In this document: positions 30,581 to 40,799 of the stretch, one piece after another
Numbering within the stretch: the stretch's first letter is position 1
Layout of the letters: every line of letters begins with the position of its first letter
Assembly: GCA_033961575.1 (NCBI GenBank)
Contig: CM066736.1
Span: 92,884,852 to 92,948,851, forward strand
DNA length: 64,000 bases
Origin: Aselliscus stoliczkanus
Lineage: Eukaryota; Chordata; Mammalia; Chiroptera; Hipposideridae
Direction: 5' to 3'
Made by a program: the position numbers and the translations under genes
The notes under the pieces: model-generated
Database searches by the model: none
Told to the model about the DNA's origin: nothing
What the model saw: only the letters and a program-made list of their open reading frames with translations

Positions 30581-31160
30581 AAGACCCTCCCCAAAGGATT
30601 TGGGAGCCGGGACCCTGCGCCCCACGAGGGGCTCTGGGGCAATCCAGGGCCGCATCAATGTTGGATGAGCCCGCGCTGCCTCCGCGCGGCCTCGATACCA
30701 TCTTCCCTGGTCTCACTTTTAGTGTAACTGGAGAGCCCAGGGACCAACCTGAACCTGTGCCGGTGATCTCAGGAAGGCACCACCTGCGTGGGGACAGGAG
30801 CTAGGGTGGGGAGGCTGGCGCGGGTTCCAGTGGTTTGTCCGGGCACAGGGTGGGGGCCGGCAGGGCCCAGCCCTGAGGGGCAGGGGGTCAGTTCCAACCT
30901 GGCCTCGCCAGGGCCCCTGGGTCCTGGTGCTGGGTTACACCTCCTCCCCCCTCGGCCACTTTGTCCTCCCCGGGGTGTCATCTGTCGGGCGGTGTGTCCT
31001 TGGGGCAGTTCAGTCCCATCCCCCCTCATGCCTTTGGGGTTTCCTGCTTGGGAAGGGGCTGGAGGGCCATCAGCTGGACGTTGAGAGATACCCTCGGGAT
31101 CGGAAGGGGAGTCGCTGCGGCTGCGCCGAGCCTCCCACCGCAGGTGAGTGTCTGTGCCCC
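30580..31160 (+). promoter_or_regulatory. GC-rich patch with strong splice-donor motif
   Basis: GC content and CpG number rise, especially at 30595-30700 and 31085-31145. A consensus donor (CAG|gtgagtg) sits at 31144 after a CpG-rich run. It could be a noncoding alternative first exon of TUB, but nothing in the sequence proves transcription. Confidence 0.35.
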
Positions 31161-31620
31161 GAGAGTGGGGGGGGGGGGACAGACGGAGAGAGGGCACGCT
31201 TCTCACCACCCTACCTGCTCTATTCCAGCCCCTTGTGACCCTACCCCCAATCTCTCTCTAGGAGGCAGCAGTGAAGTGGGCTGGTAGATCCTTGAGCGTC
31301 TGGTACTTGTCGGCAGTCTTTGGGATGAAGTTTTTAATGGGCTGTGGCCTAGGTAGTGGAGCATGGCCGGCCACTGTGGTACGCAGTGAGTTTGGATTAA
31401 ATAGGCAAGTTGTGGCCCGGTGAACTAGAAGCCTGTTTTTGTGAACAGTTAAATAGAATACGCATGTCTCATTTGTTTACATATGGTCTATGGCTGTGTT
31501 CACACTACAGCATCAGAGTTGAGCGCAGCTCAGAGTTCAAGCCTCAAATATTTACTGTCTGGCCCTTTAGGAAAGTGTTTGCCCACCCCTCTCAGATATT
31601 CCCCTCTGTGCATGCTCTCC

Positions 31621-31733
31621 TTTTTTTTTTTTTTTTTATGAGGGCAGTGTCACTGGCCCTCATATGTGGGACCCGAACCGGGACTGCTGGCTTCCCAAGC
31701 CAGCACTTAACCACCGCACCACTCGGCCGGCCC
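31621..31733 (-). mobile_element. tRNA-derived SINE (short type)
   Basis: Same family as at 1764. The TSD tgtgcatgctctcc occurs at 31607-31620 and from 31734. The tail is a run of about 19 T on plus. Confidence 0.95.
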
Positions 31734-31749
31734 TGTGCATGCTCTCCTT

Positions 31750-32730
31750 TACCCTAGGTGTGTCCATTCTCTTTCTCTCCCCTGACACCTCTGCACACTC
31801 CCTTCCTCCTCCCTCTGCATCCGCCACATACCTGGCTCACCCCAGGCCGAGTGCTCTCTACACCTGGGCATTTTACTTTGGGGACCACTCACCTCACATT
31901 GCCTCACTACTTTCCCTTGCAAGAAAGGAAAATGATTAGGGGCAACAGGCATTACAGAATCCAATAGGGTATCTGAGAGCTGAGGGCTGAGCCCCTGCAG
32001 CATTCTTGCATGACCCCAAGATGAAAATAGGTCCCTTCTCAGGCCACAGGAGCAGGGTGAGTTAGCCGACGGTGAGCACAGCTTCTCTGGACACCCCCAA
32101 ATCTATCACAGCACCTGAGAGGCTGAGCAGGCCAGTGCTGAGTGTGGGCTTCCTGTCACCTCTCCCTGTGGGCCAGGCCATGAGCAGGTGAGAAAGTTGA
32201 GGTCCCAGTGGAGTTCGGGACACTGCTGAAGGAGCAGGTAATTATAGAGCACCAGTATGCCCTGGAGAGACGTAGGGGCTCCAGAGGCCCAGCCCCTACC
32301 CTGCCTGCTACTCAGCGGCTCCCTGACCCTGGGGCCCATAGTGCCTCTTTCTTCCAAGCCCCAAGCTTTTGTGAACAAAGCCAAACCCCTTTCCTTGGTT
32401 CCCCATTGCACAGCTGAGCTCAGGGGTCTGTTTCAGGGGAAGGAGAGGAGCAGAGGGAGACCCAAGATCCTGAAGACGGAGCTGCATTCCTGCTGTCACT
32501 AGGTGGCACCCTTGAGGTGTCGGCTCCTGCTAGGGAGGGTGCTAAGTGTTCTGACACTTGCCCGCTGTTCCCTTGTCCAATTCCAGCCTGAAAGGCTGTG
32601 GTCTCATACACTCTGAATCCCACCAGGCCTGCTCAGCTCTGTCTGACCCTGACGCAGCTCATCAACCCCTCGACTCTAGCTCAGGGCATTGTTACTTGGG
32701 ACATGGGAAGGGGCCAGGACCACCTGCAGT
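31750..32730. other. TUB intron, no gene seen
   Basis: No repeat family or exon is recognised. Frames here lack domains. Confidence 0.5.
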
Positions 32731-32734
32731 TGTA

Positions 32735-32860
32735 GTCATCTGTCATTACCTGCCTACTTATCCTCTTTCCCCACAGGACTCCTTGAGGGCAAGGACTGTC
32801 TTATTTCCCTCTGGGCCACAGGTCCTGGCACAGTGGGGAGGGCATAAGGCGGTGAATGAT
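32735..32860 (+). repeat. L2 LINE 3' fragment
   Basis: Forward L2 end: 'cccacaggactccttgaggg', 'caaggactgtcttatttccc', 'aggtcctggcacagtgggga'. Confidence 0.65.
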
Positions 32861-33699
32861 ATGCAAACAGGAGAGAGTGTTGCCATCACTGTTTGCCACC
32901 ATAACGTGTCTAGTGAAACCTCTTTAGTATCCAGCTATCTCACTGGGCAGCCAGGGGGAAGGACCCAGGCATACGTGTACCCTGGGAGGAGAGCTGGTTC
33001 AGAGGCAGGAGGAGGCTTTTTCCCTCTGGCCACGTTCTGGGTGGTGCCAGCGTTCTAGGCCTCTTCTAGATAGGATGAGAGGCACCGAGGAGACAGGCTA
33101 GGGTGGGAGAATGTTGCTGGTTTCCAGGGAGAGCTTCCAGGCATACCTGGCCTTGTCTGGCACCCGGAACAAGCACACACTCATCAAGGATGGAGGCGGC
33201 TGGGGTGGGCCCTGTGGTGGCCTTGCCCTTCTCACCTGGCCCCAGCTCAGGCCATCCCAGGAACCTCCTAGTCTAATGGAACAACTGTGTGGCTGTCCAA
33301 GGGTCTCAGAGAGAGGCTTAGAGGGCTGCATATCTGTGTTGGGGAAGACAGCCACACCCCACCCTCACCACCCTCCTAGCAACTGCTTTTGATAGCTAGG
33401 GACAGTGTCCACAAGGGACCTTCACCCAGCCCAGTGACGGACAGTGTGATTAATATCTGAAGTCTGGATTCTGCTTAGAGGCCATGGATGACGGGTGGGC
33501 ATCCCTCCTGCTGCCGTTCCTAGAAAGAAGGGTGGGTGTTTCTGTTGACTGTGCTCCATTGAGTGAGTGGAGGCCAGGCCTGCTCAGGCTCTTGAGAAGG
33601 GGCCCCTTGAGGAATCTTCTCCCTGATGGGCTGACACCGACGTGCAGGTGCCATATCCCTGCCTAGAACAGGCTCCAGAGTAAGACTGGCATCGTTCAC

Positions 33700-33860
33700 G
33701 GGGGTAATTACTGGTTTGGATTCGATTTCCATTCAAAACAGTAATCCCAGCCTGAGCTGGGTGTCAGATCTGAAGGTTGATTATTAGTAACACTTATCAA
33801 CAGCCTCTCAGCTTCAGGCAATTATAGCTAATCTGCCATTCCTGCTCCCAGTCGTGCAAA
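33700..33860. promoter_or_regulatory. Candidate conserved noncoding element rich in homeodomain-type cores
   Basis: Non-repeat AT-rich sequence with ggtaattac, gattattagtaac and gcaattatagctaatc motifs lies in otherwise GC-balanced intron, about 4 kb upstream of the long-isoform TUB exon. An enhancer role is inference only. Confidence 0.3.
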
Positions 33861-34789
33861 ACTGCCAGCCTCTTCCCTGCTCGCCCACTGCATTCCCTTC
33901 TCTTCTTCTCCCTTGCCCTCCCCTTAGCAGCCAGCCTGAGGGAGGGCAGGAGATGGGAGCCCCCTTCTGAGTCACTGTCACCCCCCGTATGTATGGAGGG
34001 GGCTCATGTGCATGGTAGGCACCTGTGATCCCCAATAACAGCAATCTTTAAGTTCCAAAGTCTTGTGAAATCTGAATCTGATTTTGTCAGAACTGAGAGG
34101 AATTTCTGCACCTTGCAGACAGGAACCCATGTCTCCTGGCTCCTTGTCACATGATGCATTTTCAACTGCATGGGTCCCTCCTGCCCCTGATTCAGTCTGT
34201 CTTCCCCTCCAGACCTGAGACTAGGTAAGGCAAGTGAGGCATTTACCTTAGGTACAGATTTTAAGGGATTGTCACAAAGCTCAGTAATCCAGAGACATAA
34301 TATTTTAACGTAGTAATTGTGAAAAATGAAAATGAATGCAAAAACATCCATAACGAACAAGATCAAAATTTCGTAAAGACAGGATCCAACCCTAGATTGC
34401 AGGACTTGGCCTCACTTGCCTCACCTTAATTTCAGCCCTATAGTACCCTGTCTTAATTTAAATTAAAAGAAATTTTGAGAATATTTTAGCATCCATCTTT
34501 ATGTAAATATTATTTATCTTGATCACTGAGTTATTTGGCACCTCCTTAAATTTTGTACCCCAGGTGAGTGCCTCATTCAACTCACCCTAGTCCTGGCCCT
34601 GCTCCCCCACTTCCTGTTGGGCCCTCCACCCCTGCTCCCTTCAGTTCTCCCTGTCTACTGTCTCAGGTTGGGACCTCAGTTTCTGTCTGAGCTGGGGCCC
34701 CACCATGGGCTCTCCCTCCTGAATGCCCATCCTCCACTCCATCCCTCTGGACCTGCTTCATCCTTGGACACCTCCAAGAGGACTTGCAG

Positions 34790-34803
34790 GTTGCCATGGT
34801 AAC
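34790..34803 (+). promoter_or_regulatory. RFX X-box motif
   Basis: GTTGCCATGGTAAC is a near-ideal X-box inverted repeat, about 3 kb upstream of the long-isoform TUB exon. It is followed by a short open frame (34815-35024) that does not begin with ATG. Confidence 0.55.
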
Positions 34804-34859
34804 TGCTGTGGTAATTGGAGGACAGAACACGCTGGGCTTGCTCCACTCCTACAATCATG

Positions 34860-35450
34860 TCCGGCCAGGGCTGGATAAGTGCAGGTATGCCTGACAGAGT
34901 CCCTGCTGCACGAATCTCAAAGGAAGCTAAAACATTGCTGGATGTGTATGGAGATGGAGAAAATTACATTTACCTGAATCCCTCCCAGGGGAAGGACAGC
35001 GTGTGGCTAATGGAAGACTGGTGATGTTTGTGACAGGGAGGCGAAACGCGGAAGTAAACATGGATGCTGGCTAACCAGCCTTCTGCAGAGGGTAGGTCTC
35101 ATTCCCTGAAGGGTTTTGGTTTGCTGAGCAGGATCTGTAAGCTGAGGCACACCTGCCACCAAAGAATGCCCTCCCCCGACCCTGTCCCCATCTCCCCTCC
35201 CCGCCGGTCGTGCTCAGCTTATCTAAAGGTTTTACAAACCCATTTCAGAAAGATCCTTGTGGAAGGAGTGCCCAGGATGCCAAATCATATGCGGGACTTG
35301 AGGCACTGTCATATCAAGGTCCAGGCCTATGTCACTTGGCCACTCAGTGTCCCAATGCTGGCCATCACAATGGGAGACCCAAGAGTCTCAGGCGGAATAT
35401 GTCACAAGCACTCTGCCCTTGCTCTTTTCCACCATCTCCATTCTGAGGCC
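34860..35450. other. TUB intron, no gene seen
   Basis: Unique-looking sequence with frames that lack recognisable content. Confidence 0.45.
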
Positions 35451-35454
35451 TCCA

Positions 35455-35645
35455 CAGCACCACAGAGCTGGCACACTCTGGCCCCCTGCCTGGCAATAAG
35501 GCATCCGATGCCTGCTCTGCCACTGACTGGGCAAGTCACTTCCCCTTGAGCCTCAGTTTCCTTTTCTGTGAAATCTCAATAATAGTGCCCTCTTTTGAAA
35601 GCTGTGCTCACCATTAAAAGAGCTAAGATATGTATAAGTGCTCTA
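35455..35645 (+). repeat. MIR SINE
   Basis: Forward MIR: 'ctctgccactgactgggcaa', 'gtcacttccccttgagcctc', 'agtttccttttctgtgaaat' and 'taagatatgtataagtgctc'. Confidence 0.85.
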
Positions 35646-36589
35646 TACATATGTATAACTGCAAAGTGTTGTGACAGACCGAAGAGCCATGTTCTGCAGG
35701 GCCCTGGAAGACAGAACCAGAATCAATGGGATGTGTGTTTAGGCTTGAGGTGAAAAAGAAATTGCTGATTGCAGAGGTGAAGGGCTCAATCTGGAAAGAG
35801 CGAGCACCCTGATGCTGGAGCTTGGGCAAGAAGGGGGACCAGGGAGGACACTGCTGGAGAAAGCGCTGGCCTGAGTATCGGCTTTGAGATGCCCTTTGAC
35901 TCTGATTGGAAAGTTCCATTCTGCCCACAGCAGGACGGAAGACATCTGAGAGTTTATGAGAGATGGAGGGATGAGGTCTCCAGTTCCAGGTGGGCACACA
36001 CGTGTACCTTCCCACCTGGAAGCTGCCGTGTGCAGTATGTCTGCTCAGGATCCCTTCGTGCTGCCTTCCCCATGCTGGCTTTGGAATTTTGAGGTTGTGT
36101 CTAAGTGGAGAGAACAGCAACCTGAGAGTTGGGAGACCTGGCTCCGAGCTTTCCTCCCTCTGAGCCTTGCTCACCCTGAGCCTGATCTTCCCCTCTGTGT
36201 CATGAAGGGTGAGGTTATGAGACGCCCTTCTCAGCTGACAGTCTGTGGTTCTGTTTTCTGGAGGCCATGAGAGTTGACAGAATGGGCTCACCTTTGCACT
36301 TTCCTCCCTGGCCATTTACAGCCTCCTCACATGTCTTTGTCTGCTTGGGAGACCTTTGGGCCGAGGTTTTCAGGATACAGTCAGAGTGGAAAGAGCAATG
36401 TCTGGTTTTGCATCTCGGCATCATTTTCCCCTCAGAAATTTGGAACTAAATCCCAAAGATTCCTAATTATTGTTCTAAGCATTCATGGAAAATCTGGGTA
36501 CAATTTTTACAAGAGTGGACAGGAAAGGGGAAAAGTGGGGCTGGAGGTAGGGAAGAGAGAGGTGAAGGTGATGACCCAGGAGCTAGAGT

Positions 36590-36990
36590 GAGTACCTGGT
36601 AGTAGATGAGGCTGGCGGAGCTGGCAGGAGGTGGGCAGAGCACAGCAGCTTAGAGTCTGGCCTGAGGCAGTGGGGAGCTTCTGAAGATGTCGGGAGACAT
36701 AATCAGATTTGCATTTAGAAGGGAGCTCACTCTGTGTCAGATGGAGGATGGATTGAGAGGAACAAGTTGGAGGCAGACACCATCCTGATGCTAAGATCTG
36801 GGCAACAGACAGGGCAGCCCTACCGAGGATGTGGGTCAAGGGAAGAGAGTGGGTGCAGTTGAGAGATGCTTGGTAAGTGACTTCAGAAGGGCTTGATTGT
36901 TGTCTGTGTGGACAGAGGAGGGTGGACAAGGAAAAGCAGGAAGCTGCAATGGTGCCTGGGGAGTCAGATGTGTCACTCACAAAGACAGAA
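36590..36990 (-). repeat. L2 LINE relic
   Basis: Reverse L2-type sequence: 'ttagagtctggcctgaggca', 'gggagacataatcagatttg', 'agatggaggatggattgaga'. Decayed. Confidence 0.45.
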
Positions 36991-37431
36991 TACATATATA
37001 AAATGAATGCTCAGACTCACAGGAAGCCCCAGGCTGCATACCTCAATGTGAGGTGCTGTGGGACAGCTAGGGGGATGTGTCCAGAGAGCAGGTAGATGGA
37101 AAGGTCTAGAGTTTAGGAGAGGGGTAAACCCATGATGCAAGTGTGGACATCCTCTATGTAAGAGTTGTGGGAGGTGAAGCTCCGTGAGGGGCTAGGGCCA
37201 CTCAGGTACACTTTAGGTGGAATGAGAGGACAAGAGGCTAAGGACACCAACAGGGGAATCCCAATTCCCACATCAGTCCCTCAAAGGGACAATGTATATG
37301 TCCCCCAGCACAGAGCCTGCTACTGACTCCTAGCACAGGGCTGGCCACAGAGAGAGCGTCAATGACTGTGTCCTCTGGCGATGGTTCCTCCAGATAGGGC
37401 CTTTGTCCTCAGTGCACCTGGCTCTGCCTGG

Positions 37432-37445
37432 GTTGTTATAGTAAC
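37432..37445 (+). promoter_or_regulatory. X-box-like motif (weaker)
   Basis: GTTGTTATAGTAAC keeps the inverted GTT..AAC halves and the AT centre, but is less close to the RFX consensus than the others. Confidence 0.4.
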
Positions 37446-37625
37446 CACAGATGTAGGGATACACAGCTTGTATTGCTTTGGAAACAAGCAGGTGGGTGTC
37501 CATGAGTGGCATGGTCCTTGAAGCCTTGGGGATTCAGCGTGGTCGTGAAAGGCTTAGGAGGGAGACTATGACCAGCAGAAGGGTTTCCATGTCCTAATAA
37601 ATCAGTGATGGTTGTTAGTCCAACT

Positions 37626-37639
37626 GTTGTCATGGTGAC
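37626..37639 (+). promoter_or_regulatory. RFX X-box motif
   Basis: GTTGTCATGGTGAC fits the RFX consensus. It lies 133 bp upstream of the ATG at 37772, a typical distance for a functional X-box. Confidence 0.65.
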
Positions 37640-37771
37640 GGAAGACACCCAAGTGGCCTGTGCTAGCTTCAGGACTGAGCCAAATAAGACAAGGAACTAC
37701 ACCAAGCTCCAGATTTTTATGTGTTGTCCCTCCAGGAGCAGCCTCCAAACGCACCCCATCCTCTGGCCACC

Positions 37772-37934
37772 ATGGGGCCCAGGACCCCTTTGCTTTCTTT
37801 CTGGGTTTGCACCCTTTTGCCAAGACAGGGATTTTGTTCCCAGGAGGCACTCCCCGTCCCATGGGATCTCATCATTCAAAGCAACGCAGGAAACTGGGGC
37901 CCCTGAAACGGGGCCACCGAAGAGATCCAGATCG
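37772..37934 (+). CDS. TUB: TUB long-isoform first coding exon, conserved start frameshifted
   Basis: An ATG at 37772 in ideal Kozak context (gccaccATGG) opens MGPRTPLLSFWV, matching the N-terminus of the long human tubby isoform. After that the ATG frame diverges and stops at 37904-37906. The tubby sequence continues in another frame (TGILFPGGTPRPMGSHHSKQ, then LGPLKRGHRRD) to the gtaagc donor at 37935. A net +2 or -1 length change lies at about 37808-37825. The only in-frame ATG left is at 37861 (MGSHHSKQ), which would give a shorter N-terminus. The exon end adds a Pro-Asp pair relative to human, from a 6-bp repeat (agatcc/agatcg). The codon split (CG|) matches the next exon. An assembly error cannot be excluded. 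Confidence 0.82.
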
Positions 37935-38495
37935 GTAAGCATTCAATACCTCCGCCTTTAGCCCATGGACCCCACATCACGTCCATTTCACCCCTTCCCA
38001 GTGGCTTCACCCATTTGCAATTCCAAGACCTCCCCTTCCCCATTGCCACATGGGGTCCCACCAGCCAGACCCTTCTGAAGCCTCCGGCTCCAGACAGGGA
38101 ACCAAGGAGGCCTTGTTCCTCTGCCTGCCCATGATCTCGAGGTTCCTTTACCAGGGAGTGAGGCCCTCTGCCCTTGGCGGCTCCACACTCCTGCCGTCTG
38201 CCCTTGGTGGCTTCTGGCGGGCTCCTTCCAGCTTCCACCCCCGGCCCCCATGTTTCATTCCCACAGCTCTGGTCTTTACCGCCCTCATTCTGGGCTACCT
38301 GCCTGCTGTCCCCGGCCCCACAGAGTGAGCGCCCGACGGAAATCCCTCCACCCTGCTCCCACTTAACTCCCTCCTGAAGCGGCTGAGACAGGCCCTGAAG
38401 GAGGCCTTGAGTGACCGCAGTCTGGCCAGGCAAAGGGCAGGAATGACAAGGTGAGGCAACATGGGCGTGGAGTCACCCCTGCTTTTCCTCCTCAG

Positions 38496-38543
38496 GAGAA
38501 CAACCAGGAGGAGGTACTGGAAGGAAGGAAGGGAGATCGTTCG
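38496..38543 (+). CDS. TUB: TUB long-isoform second exon
   Basis: A 48-nt exon between a cctcctcag acceptor and a gtgagc donor. Joined to the previous exon it encodes R-R-TTRRRYWKEGREIV plus CG, matching TTRRKYWKEGREI of human long tubby. Phase 2 at both ends fits splicing onto the shared VLDDEG exon. The exon is intact. The basic stretch belongs to the N-terminal region ahead of the tubby domain. Confidence 0.88.
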
Positions 38544-40315
38544 GTGAGCTGGCAGGGGAGAAAGGAGCACTGGCTGGGAAAGGGTCATCCACGGGAGACT
38601 GTGCGGGGAGGTGGTGGGCAAGGTGTGGGTGGCTCAGTGGCGGACCCCATGTGTGCTGGTGTGTGTGTGTGAAATGGGGTCCAAGGGAGGGTATCAACCC
38701 TAAGCAAAGTATGCACTCACTGTGGCTGTTATGGCCTTGGTTTGCTCCTCCTGGAGCCTTCTGTGGTCCTTTTGCCCCATCTGCTAGGTGGTACTGATGA
38801 GACTGCTCCCCAGCCTGTCCTGGGACTCAGCCAGGCCTTCCCTGGACCAATGAGGGAACTCCTTCCCACTGTCTGAGTACCCAGACCTGCCCCGCTGGCA
38901 CCCGCAGGCCTGTCTTCTGCAGTCAGGAGATGTGTCTGTCAGGACTCCTGACCAGGACTTTATTTGCGCCCTACTGATGTTAGGGTCCCTGGGATGTATT
39001 TTTTGGCCCAAAGGATGGGCAGAAATAGCTGCCCTATGAAGGAGGGGGTACAGATGAGACAAGATAATGGGAGCCCCTCCCCAGGTGCAGCATGGCTGCT
39101 GAAGGGCCCCAGTGCCTGAGGAATCTGTCCACCCTTCCAGGAACCAGACCAGAGAAACAGGGGGCATCTGGGGCTCTGTGTTGCCACCTCATGGGTGTTG
39201 GTTCTGGGTTTCTGGGATGGGGTCTGTGATGATGGGGTCTTAAAAGGGAAGCTCTCTGCAGAGCCATGGGTCTCATGTATGGCCCCAGGGGGGCCTCCTG
39301 GGTTCTCCTTTTCTACACACAGCCTCAAACCAGGTTGACTTTTTAGCCTGAAGAAAAATCCCATGAAGAGAGATGGGAGGAGTGGTGTATCGCTTGGGCA
39401 AACCTCCGAAGCTCCTGGGAAGGAGGAGGAGGAGGAGGAGAATGAAGGGTGCATCCCAGAGGGATGACTCTGCTGCATGACTTTAATGAGGCTGGAAGAC
39501 TTCAGCTCATCTGTCTTCTGCAGCTGGTGCATTTTGAGTGATGTGAGCTGATGAGTTTCCTTCCAGCACCCACCACCCATACACTGTTAAGTTTGCAAGA
39601 GTCTTTGAGATGCCACATCCAACCCCTTGTTTTAACAGGCAAAAACCGAGGCCTCAGGGCAGGGTCACACTGCAAGTTCATGGCAGAGTCAGGACTAGAA
39701 AGCAGGCCCCTGCTCAAGGCTCTTTCTCTGAACTGCAGACCAGGGAGCCAGCCTTGCTGTGTGGGAGTCAAGAGCCTTACTGGAAGTGAGTGGTCCTTTG
39801 GTTTGACCGTGCTTCACATGAACAGAGGCCCTGGGCATACCGTGGTCTGTGTATCTACAGCTGATGGCTGGCTGGCAGGGACTCTAGGCCATACTGGGTT
39901 TTGGGGGTGATTCATTTCTGGGATTTGGTGCCTCTCTACATTACCCAGGTCCCCCAACACCACTCTGGCTCTTCCATGTTGAAAAGCCCTGCCAGTATCC
40001 CTTAAAACTGCATTAATTCAAGATGCTACCAACAAGTGTGATGTTTGACCCATGGTAGCCAGTCCTGTGTGGGCACACAGGGCTGCCGGTAGATGGACAA
40101 GGGAAATGAGGAGCCAGGTGGCCTCAGGGCGGAGAGCTGAGTTAGAGGGACATATCTCTGCAGGTTGGGAATAGTCATAATTAATGGCGAAGTTGATGGT
40201 CCAGCCATGTAGAGACATCTCATTCCTTCTCTCTGTATTGGGCCCACTTTCCTGATTCCTTGTTGAACAAAACAAAAATACCTTGACTTCACAACCTCCT
40301 CTCTCTCCTACCCTT
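38544..40315 (+). other. TUB intron; (GGA)n at 39420-39440
   Basis: No further TUB exon is visible. A short GGA repeat lies at 39420-39440. The long minus-strand frames at 38784-39580 have no recognised domain. Confidence 0.55.
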
Positions 40316-40319
40316 CTAA

Positions 40320-40770
40320 GTCCAACCTATTGAAATCAAAGTCAGTGTTTGTTATTTCCACTTCCTCACCTCCTGCTGAGGCCGCAATCCATTGCCACCT
40401 GGCTTCTGCCCCACTTCATCACTGGTGCTTCCCACGCCTCCAGTCATGTTTCTAGTCATTCTTGCTGTAAATCCAGGAGAATCTTTCAGTTCCTTGTGGA
40501 TCCCTCAGCAGCACTTGAAGTTGCTGAGTGCCTTTTGAAGCACTCTTCCACTTACATCCCATGACCCCAGACTCTCCTTTTCTACCTGCCATTCTGTTAA
40601 TTATTCCTGTTTTCTTCATGAGATTTTCTTCTTCTGTTTTACCCAGGAAATAAATGCTGATGTGTCTCAGGATTCTGTCCTGGTCTTTTTTTCTCCCTTA
40701 CACCAATCTCATTGATTATCATGGCTTCAACTTCCACCTAGCTGATGACTAAAGTTACTCCCTAAGCCTT
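40320..40770 (+). repeat. L2 LINE relic
   Basis: Forward L2-like: 'gtgtctcaggattctgtcct', 'tctcattgattatcatggct', 'tcaacttccacctagctgat'. Confidence 0.55.
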
Positions 40771-40799
40771 TCTTTTTCATTTCATTTTCTCTTTTCAGT

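Larger units (their letters stand above)
37100..37771 (+). promoter_or_regulatory. TUB: Upstream region of the long TUB isoform exon
   Basis: Repeat-poor sequence before the conserved ATG contains two X-box-like motifs (37432-37445 and 37626-37639). It has no TATA box in convincing position and only modest CpG content. It is assigned as promoter/5' UTR from position only. Confidence 0.5.

Noticed and set aside
30096..30716. 206-codon minus-strand frame
   Set aside because: It is driven by CA-rich low-complexity sequence and has no domain or splice evidence.
31371..31382. ggccggcc motif resembling a sense-strand SINE start
   Set aside because: No tRNA-like body, A-tail or TSD follows, so it is a chance match and does not break the all-minus SINE orientation.
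34815..35024. 69-codon plus-strand frame just after an X-box
   Set aside because: It starts with TTG rather than ATG, and no protein match is recognised. The nearby X-box is reported on its own.
35623..36315. 230-codon minus-strand frame, longest in the TUB region
   Set aside because: No recognisable domain, it overlaps a MIR at one end, and there is no CpG promoter. Chance frame.
37660..37860. Upstream extension of the TUB frame before the ATG at 37861
   Set aside because: The frame is open but has no ATG; its apparent start is GTG. It reflects 5' UTR plus the frameshifted exon start.
38784..39580. Overlapping minus-strand frames of 127 and 206 codons
   Set aside because: No family resemblance or splice signals; intronic to TUB on the opposite strand.
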